Under the pieces are notes generated by a model. The model was not told the DNA's origin. It searched no databases and was given only the letters and a program-made list of their open reading frames with translations. The position numbers and the translations under genes were made by a program. From contig NZ_CP046973.1 of NCBI RefSeq assembly GCF_009792235.1, forward strand, positions 4,216,001 through 4,280,000: a DNA stretch of 64,000 nt, read 5' to 3'. Below, one piece after another: positions 29,053 through 38,110 of the stretch. The stretch's first letter is position 1; the number at the start of each line of letters is the position of its first letter. Source of the DNA: Microcystis aeruginosa FD4. Lineage in GTDB: Bacteria; Cyanobacteriota; Cyanobacteriia; Cyanobacteriales; Microcystaceae.

Positions 29053-30431
29053 CTGAAATGTCGGCTTGAAGGCTCTCGGTTTTACCGATGAGATGAAAGG
29101 TTCCGCCAGCATAGAAATAGCGAAGCACGATTGACAACTCAATTCTTAGCGTGCTAGAATAGTTTGCGTAGTAGGTCGGCACGCAAGATGTTCGTTTTAG
29201 AGTACAAGCTTAGAGGAAAACCATCTCAATATCAAGCCATTGATGAGGCAATTCGGACAGTTCAGTTTGTTCGGAATAAATGCCTTAGATATTGGGAAGA
29301 TAACAAAGGTGTAGGACAAAAGGATATTTATCGATACACAACCGAATTAAGAAACGAATATTCTTTCGTCAAAGACCTTAACTCTACAGCTTGTCAACAA
29401 GCTTGCGAACGGACTTGGACTGCTATTTTAAGGTTCTATAACAACTGTAAAAACCAAATCCCTGGCAAAAAGGGATACCCTAAATACTCTAAACGTACTC
29501 ATTCTATTGAGTTTAAAAAATCAGGCTGGAAGATTAATCGAGATACCAAAAGAATAACTTTCACCGATGGTAAAAACATCGGAGAGTTAAAACTAATTGG
29601 TAGTCGAGACTTGTTTTATTTTCAAGAATGGCAAATTCAAAGGGTGAGAATAGTTAAACGTGCTGACGGGTATTATTGCCAGTTAATGTTAAAACTTGAT
29701 GTGAGAGATATAACCCCAAAATTAGAGCCTACCAAAAAATGTGTAGGTTTAGACATGGGACTAAAGTATCTTTATGCCGATAGCGACAACAATACAGTAG
29801 AACCTCCTAAATATTATCGAAAAGCAGAGAAGCGTCTTAATAAACTAAATAGGAGAAAATCTAAAAAGTTTAGAAGAGGGCAACAGCAGTCTAATAACTA
29901 CAAAAAGGCTAGACAAAAGTACGCGCTTGGGACATTTAAGAGTAAGTAGGCAGCGAGAAGAGTTTGCTAAAAGATTGGCACTCCGCTTAATTCAGTCAAA
30001 CGACTTGATAGCCTATGAAAATTTAAAGGTCAAGAACCTTGTGCGTAATCGAAAACTAGCTAAGAGTATTAATGATGCGGGCTGGTCACAATTAAGAAAA
30101 TGGATTGAGTATTTTGGCATTAAATACGGCAGATTGACTATTGCTGTTAATCCCGCCTATACTAGCCAAGAATGCTTTAATTGTGGCAAGTTAATTAAAA
30201 AGTCTCTATCGGTTAGAACCCATGTTTGTTCTTGCGGATATGTAGAAGATAGAGACAAAATGGCGGCATTAAATATACTCAAAAAAGCTACGATAGGACA
30301 TATCGGAAGTTGGTCATCAGACCTAAACGCTTGGGGAGATTTAAGCTCTATTTTGGTTGGTAGCAATACCTGTCAAGACAACTTGAGTCAGTGAACCAAG
30401 AATCCCTCGCTTTCAGCGACGGGAGTGTCAA
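29053..30431. mobile_element. IS605-type element without tnpA, inserted in the sulfatase gene
   Basis: 1379 bases between TTAC (29049-29052) and TCAA (30428-30431). Left end CTGAAATGTCGGCTTGAAGG; right end carries the CCTCGCT-TTC-AGCGACGGGAG hairpin then TGTCAA. Only a broken tnpB is inside, so movement would need a tnpA in trans. Removing it gives ATTAC joined to TTCCAGG and restores the sulfatase frame. Confidence 0.88.
29164..30394 (+). pseudogene. tnpB: tnpB with a frameshift
   Basis: The first frame (29164-29949) gives an N-terminal TnpB with CVGLDMGLKYLYAD, the first RuvC Asp. The second frame (about 29927-30394) continues HLRVSRQREEFAKRLALRL, then YENLKVKNL (Glu), the zinc ribbon CFNCGK and CSCGY, and DRDKMAALNI. 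The break is at about 29918-29930 in AAGTACGCGCTTGGGACA. One extra G in the GGG run, or a lost CG pair, would explain it; the one-base explanation keeps the length equal to the intact TnpB of this window. DRDKMAA replaces the usual Asn by Met, a second sign of decay. Confidence 0.85.
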
Positions 30432-30867
30432 TTCCAGGAAAACCCGTGGTGGCTTCTTCAATACAAGACATCCCGTTACTGGTGGCATTGCGTCCATTTA
30501 AAAGAGATGAACGGGTGGGAGAACAGAGAGCAGTGGTATGGAAGTTGGTATATACCAAGCCTTTTTTGGCAATCCGGCTCAGATTGGGCATTTTGATCTT
30601 GCCGCCAAACATTTCCCAAGCCCCGAAGCCTGTATCGTCAATGACGAGGTAAAGAATGTTCGGGGAACCTTCTGGGGCTTTGGGTTCTGCGTAGGGTTCC
30701 CAATCTGGGACAGAGTCTCGAATGTCGAGAGCGATTGTCCCGTTGAATTCCTTAGTCATGAGAGTTTGGAGTCTCCTTAATGTAATGTAAGGGGTCAGAT
30801 TGTGCGTTGTCGAAAATCGAACCCAATTGAGGATTGAATTGGGTGATTCCCAATAAACAATTTACCC

Positions 30868-30985
30868 GGATCATCTCACTTATGCAAGTGAGTAATTATA
30901 CTTGTCGCTAAAACTTGCTTCTGGTAAGGCTTTCAAAATAGCTTGACATAAAACTTAATTTAGGAGTTACAAAGGTGAGATGCTC
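30868..30985. mobile_element. MITE-C, complete copy, 118 bp
   Basis: Ends GGATCATCTCAC and GTGAGATGCTCC are inverted repeats with one mismatch. It is a direct-orientation repeat of the partial copy at 22988-23081, so the two bracket the whole sulfatase/FGE/integrase segment. Confidence 0.85.
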
Positions 30986-31033
30986 CCTAGCCTACTGATG
31001 TACAGCCGACAAACTGATGACTGATCATTGATT

Positions 31034-32218
31034 CTAGGCTAATTTAATTGCTTCAGTGATTACCTCTTCTAAAGACTCTAACCAATGAAAGTTAACATCG
31101 GTTAAACTCTGGCTAAGATCGATCGCTTTGCTGTCAGCGAGGACGCGAAAAATTATTTGTGGTGGGGTGGGATTGAGAAAAGATCGGGGTTCCAAGGTTT
31201 GTCTTTCCTGTCGGGTGGCCCGGATCGTTCGTTCGCCGCTGCCCCGGCCGGGTGATAATGGGCTATAACTGCGGTAGTAATTGCTAATACTCTCGATCGC
31301 TTTTTGGACAAAGTCGGGATAACTGATAATATCAACGATAATCACTTTTAAATCGGGTAATAGTTGGAATTGTTGCAGACCGCCCTCTATTTGCTCGTTT
31401 AATTGCTCTAATTCTAGTCTTTCCTCCAGTATAAGCCAGGCCGCCAGTTTTGCTCCCTTGCTGGCTAAGGCATCCCAGACAGTGGACATCAAACCCTGGC
31501 CATTACTGATCACGGCTATTTGGCCAGTTTGATCAATTATCGACCAAGGGGATTGTAATTGGGGAGGGGTCAAGGCCAGAAGATCGAGATGTCTAGCTAA
31601 AGCGGCATCATTAACACTTATTTTGCCATCTAGGGCCATCACTTCCCCAGCTTCGTTGATACCCAGGGGATTAATCTCGATAATATCGAGATCTTTGCTG
31701 ACAAAGAGACTATACATTTTTTCGAGAATTTGACTGATAGACTCGATCAAAGACCCTCTTAAACCCATAGATACGGCTAATTGCCGACAGAGATAGGGGG
31801 AAAATCTCTCTTCAATGACCACTTTTTGCATGGTTTCCAGTAAACTGTCCACATCCATTCCCCCTTGACTCGCACCCAGTAAAACTGGTCTTTGCAGATG
31901 ATAATCGAGTAAAATGGCTAAAAATATCTCTTGTTGCGGATTGTAACGGGCTTCTGCTAGGATTACCTCTGGATATTCTCCGGCGATCGGTAAATGAAAG
32001 ATAGCATGGGCAGCAGCGATCGCATCAATGGTATTAGCGACAAATCTCACTCCTCCTGCTTTTCCCCGGCCTCCCGTGCGTACCTGGGACTTCAGCACGA
32101 TAGGATAGGGAATGTTTAATCTTTTTAGTCCCCCCGGTTCGTGGATTGGTTGGGAAGGTAAAATGGGGATACCTACTTGAGCAAATATTTCCTTAGCTTG
32201 GTATTCGAGTAAATCCAT
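31034..32218 (-). CDS. Succinyl-CoA synthetase beta-like (ATP-grasp) protein with an odd insert
   Basis: A 394-residue SucC-like protein starting MDLLEYQAKEIFAQVGIP. The ATP-grasp loop is LKSQVRTGGRGKAGGV (about 43-58), and the metal/nucleotide region is IIEINPLGI and LDGKISVNDAAL (about 180-208). Near the C-terminus about 36 residues (SPLSPGRGSGERTIRATRQE and onward) look out of place: Arg/Pro-rich between ordinary SucC segments AIESISNYYRS and PPQIIFRVLADSKAIDL, probably from an inserted repeat. Its expected alpha partner is the gene at 21978-22865, which lacks the catalytic His. If the DNA between were absent the two genes would be adjacent, beta first, as in a normal suc operon. Confidence 0.82.
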   Translation of the reverse strand: MDLLEYQAKEIFAQVGIPILPSQPIHEPGGLKRLNIPYPIVLKSQVRTGGRGKAGGVRFVANTIDAIAAAHAIFHLPIAGEYPEVILAEARYNPQQEIFLAILLDYHLQRPVLLGASQGGMDVDSLLETMQKVVIEERFSPYLCRQLAVSMGLRGSLIESISQILEKMYSLFVSKDLDIIEINPLGINEAGEVMALDGKISVNDAALARHLDLLALTPPQLQSPWSIIDQTGQIAVISNGQGLMSTVWDALASKGAKLAAWLILEERLELEQLNEQIEGGLQQFQLLPDLKVIIVDIISYPDFVQKAIESISNYYRSYSPLSPGRGSGERTIRATRQERQTLEPRSFLNPTPPQIIFRVLADSKAIDLSQSLTDVNFHWLESLEEVITEAIKLA

Positions 32219-32907
32219 AATTGATTAATTGATAAAGTGGCAATTCTCTCTTTGCTCGTTTCGGTAGCTTGGGGACTATGAAGATTATTTTAGCTTTAAC
32301 AGCATCCAGTTCACGGGTGATCAGGGAGAATATTTTTGGGTTACTCGATCGCAAAAATTAAAGTTAATTGTGTCATTATGCGGTTAGAGGAGAGACTTTT
32401 TTAGCTACCTACCCCTAGGAGTCTAGCAATCTTTCACTCTCTCTATTTCTATCTTTAGTAAGCTTTACTGCATTTAAACTGAGTATTGGACTTTTTAGTA
32501 CATATAAACTATCGTTTACTCCCCGCTCCGGCGCTCCCTAATTCCTAATTCATAATTCCCCACACCCCACACCCCATACCCCACACCCTCAGTTTTTTAT
32601 CACAATTGTTACATTTTTTCACAGACTTTAATTCGATCGGGTGATTTTTTTTTGATAGGATTGAACCTATAATTCTCCCAGAAATAGTTGTTGTTCTCCT
32701 AACCATTCAAAACTAAGAACTGCGGACAAATCAAGAGTTTTGGCGTTTCAATAGACCAAATAAACTAATAACTGGCAGTTAGTAGGAAATATCAGTTATT
32801 TTTGGCTAAAATTCTCCTTTTTCCCGCATTTTCTTGCTTGGAAACAAACTTTTTTCCGCTTTCGTCTCTATCTTTAATTCGCTCCCACTAGGAAACTCAA
32901 GGGTAAG
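32219..32907. other. 689-bp intergenic region without a recognisable gene
   Basis: Contains a CACACCCCACACCCC-type microsatellite at about 32560-32590 and a GCTTTACTGCATTTAAACTG stretch at about 32462 that resembles 21722-21741. The 200 bases before the next start are AT-rich with no clear promoter. It separates divergent genes, so promoters for both should be here. Confidence 0.5.
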
Positions 32908-33585
32908 ATGCTAAATTTTCAAAAGCAGGGTCGTCATCATCCTTTGACCCTATTAATCATGCTTTTAAGTGCTTCTTTCGTTGTGGTCTCCCTTTCCTTG
33001 ACTCCTGCGATCGCACGTCAATTCGCCCCGATTAACCCGATTAAACCAATTCCTTTGGGAAATGATCGATTAATTCCAGCTGGCACAGATATCCCTGTAA
33101 AATACGAGCAAGGGGAAAAAATTCTTTTAACCAAACAAGAAACTTTTTCTTTATCTCTGACCGTCACCGATAATATCAAAAATTCCCAAGGACAGACAAT
33201 TATTCCCGATGGTAGTCAGATTATCGGAGAAATTAAACCGGATGGTCAAGGTTCCCGTTTTCTATCCCAAAAAATCTTTTTAAAAACCCGTCAACCCCAA
33301 GAAAAATCTATTGATGCTATTTCGGCAGTTTTCACTCGTCTAGAAAGACTAATTAAGGGAGTTAACCCCGATAAAATTATTCAGGGTGCAGTATTAGGAA
33401 AATCCGCCGCTTCTGTCCTCGCTTCCTTTACTTCTGACCAACCGGTTAGCGAGGGATTATTACGAGGAGGAGGATTAGAAGTATTAGCCGGGTGGTTACT
33501 ACGAGGAGAATCGGTGGAATTATTGTCAATTAACCCCAAGGAAGATTTAAAATTAACCCTTCGTTCTGATTTTACTGGTCAGTAA
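32908..33585 (+). CDS. Secreted or anchored protein of unknown function, cyanobacterial
   Basis: A 225-residue protein with an N-terminal hydrophobic segment (LTLLIMLLSASFVVVSLSLT, about residues 13-32) ending APAIARQ-like, a plausible signal peptide. The mature part has RLIPAGTDIPVKYEQGEKIL, then IIPDGSQIIGEIKPDGQGSRF, a layout reminiscent of the beta domain of TrbI/VirB10-like proteins. Similarity is by feel only, and I do not assign a function. A possible AAGGGTAAG ribosome site precedes the ATG. Confidence 0.7.
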   Translation: MLNFQKQGRHHPLTLLIMLLSASFVVVSLSLTPAIARQFAPINPIKPIPLGNDRLIPAGTDIPVKYEQGEKILLTKQETFSLSLTVTDNIKNSQGQTIIPDGSQIIGEIKPDGQGSRFLSQKIFLKTRQPQEKSIDAISAVFTRLERLIKGVNPDKIIQGAVLGKSAASVLASFTSDQPVSEGLLRGGGLEVLAGWLLRGESVELLSINPKEDLKLTLRSDFTGQ

Positions 33586-33589
33586 CCTT

Positions 33590-33630
33590 AAAAAAATCTG
33601 GTGTGTTAGTTATTTATCTAACACACCAAA
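33590..33630 (-). terminator. Terminator between convergent genes, best fit for fcl
   Basis: Stem TGGTGTGTTAG / CTAACACACCA (33599-33628). On the minus strand it is followed by GATTTTTTT, giving a good terminator 11 bases after the fcl stop. Confidence 0.85.
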
Positions 33631-33638
33631 AATATAAC

Positions 33639-34577
33639 CTAGGCGGCGTTTTGCCGATACCATTCAATGGTTTTTTGCAAACCTTCTTTAAATTCCATTT
33701 GGGCAACAAAACCGAATTTTTCCTGAGCGCGGGTTGTATCTAAACAGCGTCGCGGTTGACCATTCGGTTTATCTATTTCCCAAACAATTTCGCCATCAAA
33801 ACCCATTAAATCACAGATTAATTCGACTAAATCTTTGATAGAAATCTCATAATTTGTACCAAGATTAACCGGGTCTGATTCATTATAGAATTGACTGGCC
33901 ATGACAATGCCTCGCGCTGCATCGGTGGAGTAGAGAAACTCCCGGGTTGGACTACCATCTCCCCAGACAGGAAGTTGTTTATCCCCCCGTTGTTGTGCCT
34001 CATAAACCTTGCGAATTAAAGCAGGAATTACATGGGAACTACCCGGATCAAAATTATCCTCTGGTCCGTATAAATTCACCGGTAAAAGATAAATTCCGTT
34101 GAAACCATACTGCAAACGATAGGACTCTAATTGTACCAATAAAGCCTTTTTAGCGATACCATAAGGCGCATTGGTTTCTTCAGGATATCCTGACCATAAA
34201 TCGTCTTCATGGAAAGGTACTGGAGTAAATTTTGGATAGGCACAAATTGTCCCCACACAGACAAATTTTTGCACTCCTGCTAGATAGGCAGCGTGAATTA
34301 ATTGGGTTCCCATCATCAAATTATCATAGAATAATTCGGCGGGTTTTTCCCGATTGAGACCGATACCTCCCACATGGGCCGCCAAATGGATAATTAAATC
34401 TTCTTCGTTGGCTAAACGTTGACAGTTTTCCCAAACTCTTAAATCACAATCTTTGGACCGAGGAATTGTAATTTTTTCGGGATTTGCCCCCGCTGCAATT
34501 AATTGATTAACTACTTGCCGACCTAAAAATCCGGCCCCCCCGGTGACAACGATTCTCTGTTCGCTTAAATTCAGCAT
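33639..34577 (-). CDS. fcl: GDP-L-fucose synthase
   Basis: Converts GDP-4-keto-6-deoxymannose to GDP-L-fucose with NADPH, feeding exopolysaccharide or LPS fucose. A 312-residue short-chain dehydrogenase/reductase: NAD(P) motif VTGGAGFLG (11-19), catalytic YGIAKKA (Tyr-x3-Lys), and family segments LAAHVGGIGLNR, PVNLYGPEDNFDPGSSHVIP and WGDGSPTREFLY. It lies 12 bases after gmd on the same strand, so the two genes act in sequence and are surely cotranscribed. Confidence 0.95.
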   Translation of the reverse strand: MLNLSEQRIVVTGGAGFLGRQVVNQLIAAGANPEKITIPRSKDCDLRVWENCQRLANEEDLIIHLAAHVGGIGLNREKPAELFYDNLMMGTQLIHAAYLAGVQKFVCVGTICAYPKFTPVPFHEDDLWSGYPEETNAPYGIAKKALLVQLESYRLQYGFNGIYLLPVNLYGPEDNFDPGSSHVIPALIRKVYEAQQRGDKQLPVWGDGSPTREFLYSTDAARGIVMASQFYNESDPVNLGTNYEISIKDLVELICDLMGFDGEIVWEIDKPNGQPRRCLDTTRAQEKFGFVAQMEFKEGLQKTIEWYRQNAA

Positions 34578-34589
34578 ATTTTTACCTCT

Positions 34590-35672
34590 TTAATCCACAG
34601 TTGTCATCGAACGATTGCGAAGATAAGCCAGATCTTTTAATAACTGTTGGCTATCACCACCGTTATTAAGATTAATCCCCAAAGCCGCTAAATCTGCATC
34701 TACCATTAATTTTACCAGTCCCTCGAACGTCACCGACGGCTGCCAACCTAATTTCTCTCTGGCTTTTGTGGAATCTCCTATCAATAAATCCACTTCCGCT
34801 GGACGCAAATAACGTTGATCAAACTCCACATAATCCTGCCAATTTAAATTAACGTATTGGAAAGAAATATCGAGAAACTCCCGGATAGAATAGGTTTCAT
34901 TGGTCGCCACCACATAGTCATCCGGTTCTTCCTGTTGTAACATTAACCACATCGCCCGCACATAATCCTTAGCATAACCCCAATCCCTTTTAGAATCGAG
35001 ATTTCCTAAATAGAGTTTTTGCTGTTGTCCAGCAATAATTCTGGCCAAAGCGCGGGTAATTTTGCGCGTGACAAAAGTTTCTCCCCGACGGGGGGATTCA
35101 TGGTTAAATAAAATGCCGTTACAGGCAAATAAGTCGTAGGATTCCCGATAGTTGACCGTTTGCCAGTGACCGTAAACTTTCGCACAAGCGTAGGGACTGC
35201 GAGGATAAAATGGCGTGGTTTCTTTTTGGGGAACTTCCATGACTTTCCCGAACATTTCCGAGGAACCTGCTTGATAGAAACGCACTTCGATGCCGGTTCT
35301 TTTTTGGTAATCCCGAATTGCTTCTAGTAATCTCAAAACTCCCACCCCCACAGCATCGACGGTGTATTCTGGGGCATCAAAACTGACTCGCACGTGGGAT
35401 TGTGCGCCTAAATTATACACTTCTACCGGTTGCACTTGTTCAAGGATACGCCGCAGGGTCGTCCCGTCGGTGAGGTCGCCATAATGAAGAAATAATTTAG
35501 CATCCGGCTGGTGGGGGTCAATGTAGATATGATCGATGCGATCGGTGTTAAAAGTTGAGGTACGACGGATGATACCGTGGACTTCGTAACCCTTTTCTAA
35601 TAATAATTCGCTCAGATAGGAACCATCTTGACCGGTGATGCCGGTAATTAGGGCGCGTTTCGGTTGAGTCAT
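34590..35672 (-). CDS. gmd: GDP-mannose 4,6-dehydratase
   Basis: Makes GDP-4-keto-6-deoxymannose from GDP-mannose, the step before fcl. 360 residues, with ITGITGQDGSYLSELLLEKG at the NADP site, IIRRTSTFNTDRIDH, the catalytic YPRSPYACAKVYGHW (Tyr-x3-Lys) and NHESPRRGETFVTRKITRA. This is the usual length and a clean set of motifs. It is first in the gmd-fcl pair; the small TIGR03792 gene lies 122 bases upstream on the same strand. Confidence 0.96.
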   Translation of the reverse strand: MTQPKRALITGITGQDGSYLSELLLEKGYEVHGIIRRTSTFNTDRIDHIYIDPHQPDAKLFLHYGDLTDGTTLRRILEQVQPVEVYNLGAQSHVRVSFDAPEYTVDAVGVGVLRLLEAIRDYQKRTGIEVRFYQAGSSEMFGKVMEVPQKETTPFYPRSPYACAKVYGHWQTVNYRESYDLFACNGILFNHESPRRGETFVTRKITRALARIIAGQQQKLYLGNLDSKRDWGYAKDYVRAMWLMLQQEEPDDYVVATNETYSIREFLDISFQYVNLNWQDYVEFDQRYLRPAEVDLLIGDSTKAREKLGWQPSVTFEGLVKLMVDADLAALGINLNNGGDSQQLLKDLAYLRNRSMTTVD

Positions 35673-35794
35673 CAGTAATTTACCTAATCGGAAAGAATAG
35701 AGACCAGGGCAGGGTCTGACTGCTTATAGCATACTTTAGCCCCTCAGGACAAGTTTGGCTAGGTTGACAGGGGACAAAAAGATGAATTGATTTT

Positions 35795-36139
35795 TTATCT
35801 GGGCTGCATGGCTCCTAAATTGTTCTGACAATTTTCTCGAAATTTTCTGACTTGAAATTCCTTGACTTTGATTAATTGATAATTATCTTTTCCCATGGCT
35901 AGGGAAAATTTTGCTTCGGTCTCATCAAGTAAATTTTTGGAGATAGCTTTCCACTGTTCTTCTGTTTGCCAATGGGCAACGATAATTAATTCCTCCTCGA
36001 TGGCGGGATTAATCCAAATTTCTTTACCTAAAAAACCTGGTTGTTTTGCTAAAAACTTTGTCCAAATTTCTTCATCTTTTTGGATAAATTTTTCCCTTGC
36101 TTCGGGGTTAACTTGAAATTCTAACCACTCAATGACCAT
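35795..36139 (-). CDS. TIGR03792-family small protein (ABM-like ferredoxin fold)
   Basis: A 114-residue protein reading VIEWLEFQVNPEAREKFIQK and ELIIVAHWQTEEQWKAISKN, typical of the cyanobacterial TIGR03792 family related to antibiotic-biosynthesis-monooxygenase folds. The function is unknown; the fold suggests a dimeric small-molecule or redox protein. It lies 12 bases downstream of the ParA-like gene, so they are likely cotranscribed. Confidence 0.8.
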   Translation of the reverse strand: MVIEWLEFQVNPEAREKFIQKDEEIWTKFLAKQPGFLGKEIWINPAIEEELIIVAHWQTEEQWKAISKNLLDETEAKFSLAMGKDNYQLIKVKEFQVRKFRENCQNNLGAMQPR

Positions 36140-36151
36140 AGTAATTATCTC

Positions 36152-37039
36152 CTATTTTTTGGTTTTCATCAAGAATTCTTCTGTGAGTTTCATAAAAGCT
36201 TTAGAACCACTAGAAGAGGGCATGGCTGCTACCGCAGGCACGAACATATCCACAGCTTTAGCTACATTAACATCCATAGGAATCGCATTAGCAAAAATTT
36301 GATGGGGTTGAAAATCCTGTTGTACCCGGCGCATGACTTGATTATAGTAGCGACTGAGTAAACCACCACCGGAAAGAATAAAAACTATGCCGAGTAACCC
36401 AGGGTTAATCGGTTCGGTTTCTTGATGACTAGCTTTCAGTTTAACTATTCTTCTTTCTAATAGCTGAATGCCGACAATTGATAAAGGTTCTGGACGGGCA
36501 GGTAGTAAATAAAAATGACTGCTACAGAGACCACTACGAGTTAAAAGATTATACCCCGGAGCGCAGTCCATGATAATATAATCGTAACGGTCTTGAATGG
36601 GATCAATAATTTTTTTAATTAAGATTCTTTCGAGGTTATTCCAAGCATGATCAAAGCCTAAATCTTCATGTAAAATTGCTTGGTGGTGCAGGGTTTCTGA
36701 GACGACGTATTCATCATAAAGTTCGATGTCTCCTGGGAGTAAATCTAAGCCTTGAATTTCACAGACTGAAGGGACGATAATATCATCAATAGTTAATTTA
36801 TTGTAGGGATTGGGTTTGATAATTGCTTCTAATAAATAGCTTAAAGTGCGTTTTTTGCGACGCAGTTGAGCGAATTCGTGGGGAGACATTAAGCTAAGAG
36901 TCGCACTGATTTGAGCGTCTAAATCGAGGACAAGGACTCGTTTTTGCTGAAATTTAGCTAAACAGGTGGCAAGGTTGACGGTAAGGGTAGTTTTTCCTAC
37001 TCCTCCTTTCATATTAACGGTGCTGATGACGGTGGCCAT
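36152..37039 (-). CDS. ParA/MinD-family ATPase
   Basis: A 295-residue P-loop ATPase. The deviant Walker A is KGGVGKTT (11-18) after MATVISTVNM, with LDLDAQIS for switch I and YIIMDCAPGYNLLTRSGL for Walker B/switch II. ParA proteins position plasmids, chromosomes or large complexes such as carboxysomes. No ParB or McdB-like partner is next to it: the neighbours are a metallophosphoesterase (15 bases upstream) and a TIGR03792 protein (12 bases downstream). Cargo is unknown. Copies like this can be chromosomal or plasmid-derived. Confidence 0.88.
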   Translation of the reverse strand: MATVISTVNMKGGVGKTTLTVNLATCLAKFQQKRVLVLDLDAQISATLSLMSPHEFAQLRRKKRTLSYLLEAIIKPNPYNKLTIDDIIVPSVCEIQGLDLLPGDIELYDEYVVSETLHHQAILHEDLGFDHAWNNLERILIKKIIDPIQDRYDYIIMDCAPGYNLLTRSGLCSSHFYLLPARPEPLSIVGIQLLERRIVKLKASHQETEPINPGLLGIVFILSGGGLLSRYYNQVMRRVQQDFQPHQIFANAIPMDVNVAKAVDMFVPAVAAMPSSSGSKAFMKLTEEFLMKTKK

Positions 37040-37054
37040 TATGGGAATTCCTTT

Positions 37055-38110
37055 CTAGTTAACCGATGGAATATCTCGACGTAAAACCTGCCCGTTGGGA
37101 GCCATAATTAAAGGAGGTAAACTGGTAATATTGATCGCCTCTTGGGTTTTCATGTCGTAGGTGGTGTAAACTGTCTCCTGTTGATTGGGATTAATATCGA
37201 CAATTGTTAAGGTTTTTCTGGGTGCTTGTTCACTGTTCAATAACCGTCGCGGTCCACTGCCTAAAGCTCCCGCGTGTAATAATTGTAATTGCCCCCGTTT
37301 ACCCGGATAGTAAGCGTGAGCATGGCCACTAATATAAGTATGCACCTGATGGCCCTCTAAAAACGCTCTTAATTTCTCGGCATCGGCTAAATAATCCCCT
37401 GGTCGATTTCTGCCCACAGCAATACCGTAGAGGGGTAAATGACCAATTACTAGCCGCATTTTAGCATTTTTAGCGTCGCTACTACTCAAGTTTTTTGCTG
37501 CCCAATTTAGTTGTTGCCCAGAGATTAAATGAGTGGAGGCATCCCAAACTAGATAGAATATACCATTTTGAGTGAAAGTATAATAAAAAGGAAAGCCGGT
37601 TTTATCGATAAAATTTAAACTTGTATCATGTTGGGGGTTTTGCCAATAATCTTGGGCTAATTTTCTCTCTTGAGCATAGATAAATTTTCCTGCGGATAAA
37701 GCTCCAGAAGCGTCATGATTACCGATGGTAAAACCAAAAGGTATTTTAGCAGCTCGCAGGGGTGCGGCGATATGGCGATCAAAGGCTGACCACATGGCGT
37801 TAATTGCTGCCTCTGTCAAGCTGCTTTTTTGTCCTGCCACCATGTCGCCACCACAGAGGACTAGATCGGGTTTATTATTGATAATTAAGGGGATAGCTCG
37901 ATCGATTTCGGGATCGTAAGTAGTGGAACCGTATTGACTATTAAGGTCACTAATCACAATTATCTTGACTTTTTTCGCCTTTTGTGCTTGTTTAACAGCC
38001 GACTCAGGGGGATTTTTGGAAGTAACAGGCTGTAAAATTTGATCAGCGCAAGCTGCCAAGCTAAAACCGCCTAAACTGCCACTGATCAGCAAAAATTTAC
38101 GGCGTTGCAT
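37055..38110 (-). CDS. Calcineurin-like metallophosphoesterase, exported
   Basis: 351 residues. The N-terminus MQRRKFLLISGSLGGFSLAAC has a twin-arginine-like start and a lipobox-like LAAC, so it is probably an exported lipoprotein. The dimetal phosphoesterase motifs are in order: VISDLNSQYG (D-x-N variant of D-x-H), CGGDMV, IGNHDASGA, VIGHLPLYG and ISGHAHAYYPG. The first motif has Asn where His is usual. The substrate cannot be told; relatives hydrolyse phosphomono- or diesters outside the cytoplasm. It is first in an apparent three-gene unit with the ParA-like and TIGR03792 genes. Confidence 0.87.
   Translation of the reverse strand: MQRRKFLLISGSLGGFSLAACADQILQPVTSKNPPESAVKQAQKAKKVKIIVISDLNSQYGSTTYDPEIDRAIPLIINNKPDLVLCGGDMVAGQKSSLTEAAINAMWSAFDRHIAAPLRAAKIPFGFTIGNHDASGALSAGKFIYAQERKLAQDYWQNPQHDTSLNFIDKTGFPFYYTFTQNGIFYLVWDASTHLISGQQLNWAAKNLSSSDAKNAKMRLVIGHLPLYGIAVGRNRPGDYLADAEKLRAFLEGHQVHTYISGHAHAYYPGKRGQLQLLHAGALGSGPRRLLNSEQAPRKTLTIVDINPNQQETVYTTYDMKTQEAINITSLPPLIMAPNGQVLRRDIPSVN

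Larger units (their letters stand above)
26618..30759 (-). pseudogene. Cys-type arylsulfatase interrupted by an IS605-type element
   Basis: The 5' part (30432-30759) starts MTKEFNGTIALDIRDSVPDW. It holds metal ligands DD (41-42) and the formylglycine motif CSPTRSSLLNGR (C79, R83), ending TTGFPG. The 3' part (26618-29052) resumes with NGRIPFENAMIPAVLGERG, then AVGKWHL and IIIAVSDNGAS (metal ligands), and a beta-rich C-terminal region. Removing 29053-30431 leaves 2763 bases, exactly 921 codons, with FPG-S-NGRIPFEN across the seam, as in intact sulfatases. No other lesion is visible, so precise excision would restore a 920-residue enzyme acting on sulfate esters (substrate unknown). Leading residues of the long 3' ORF before that point come from the IS. 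Confidence 0.9.

Noticed and set aside
27629..29091. Plus-strand ORFs opposite the sulfatase
   Set aside because: No motifs; the minus-strand sulfatase explains the region.
30388..30759. Separate small sulfatase-like gene
   Set aside because: It is the 5' exon-like half of the interrupted sulfatase; its last 12 residues come from the IS end.
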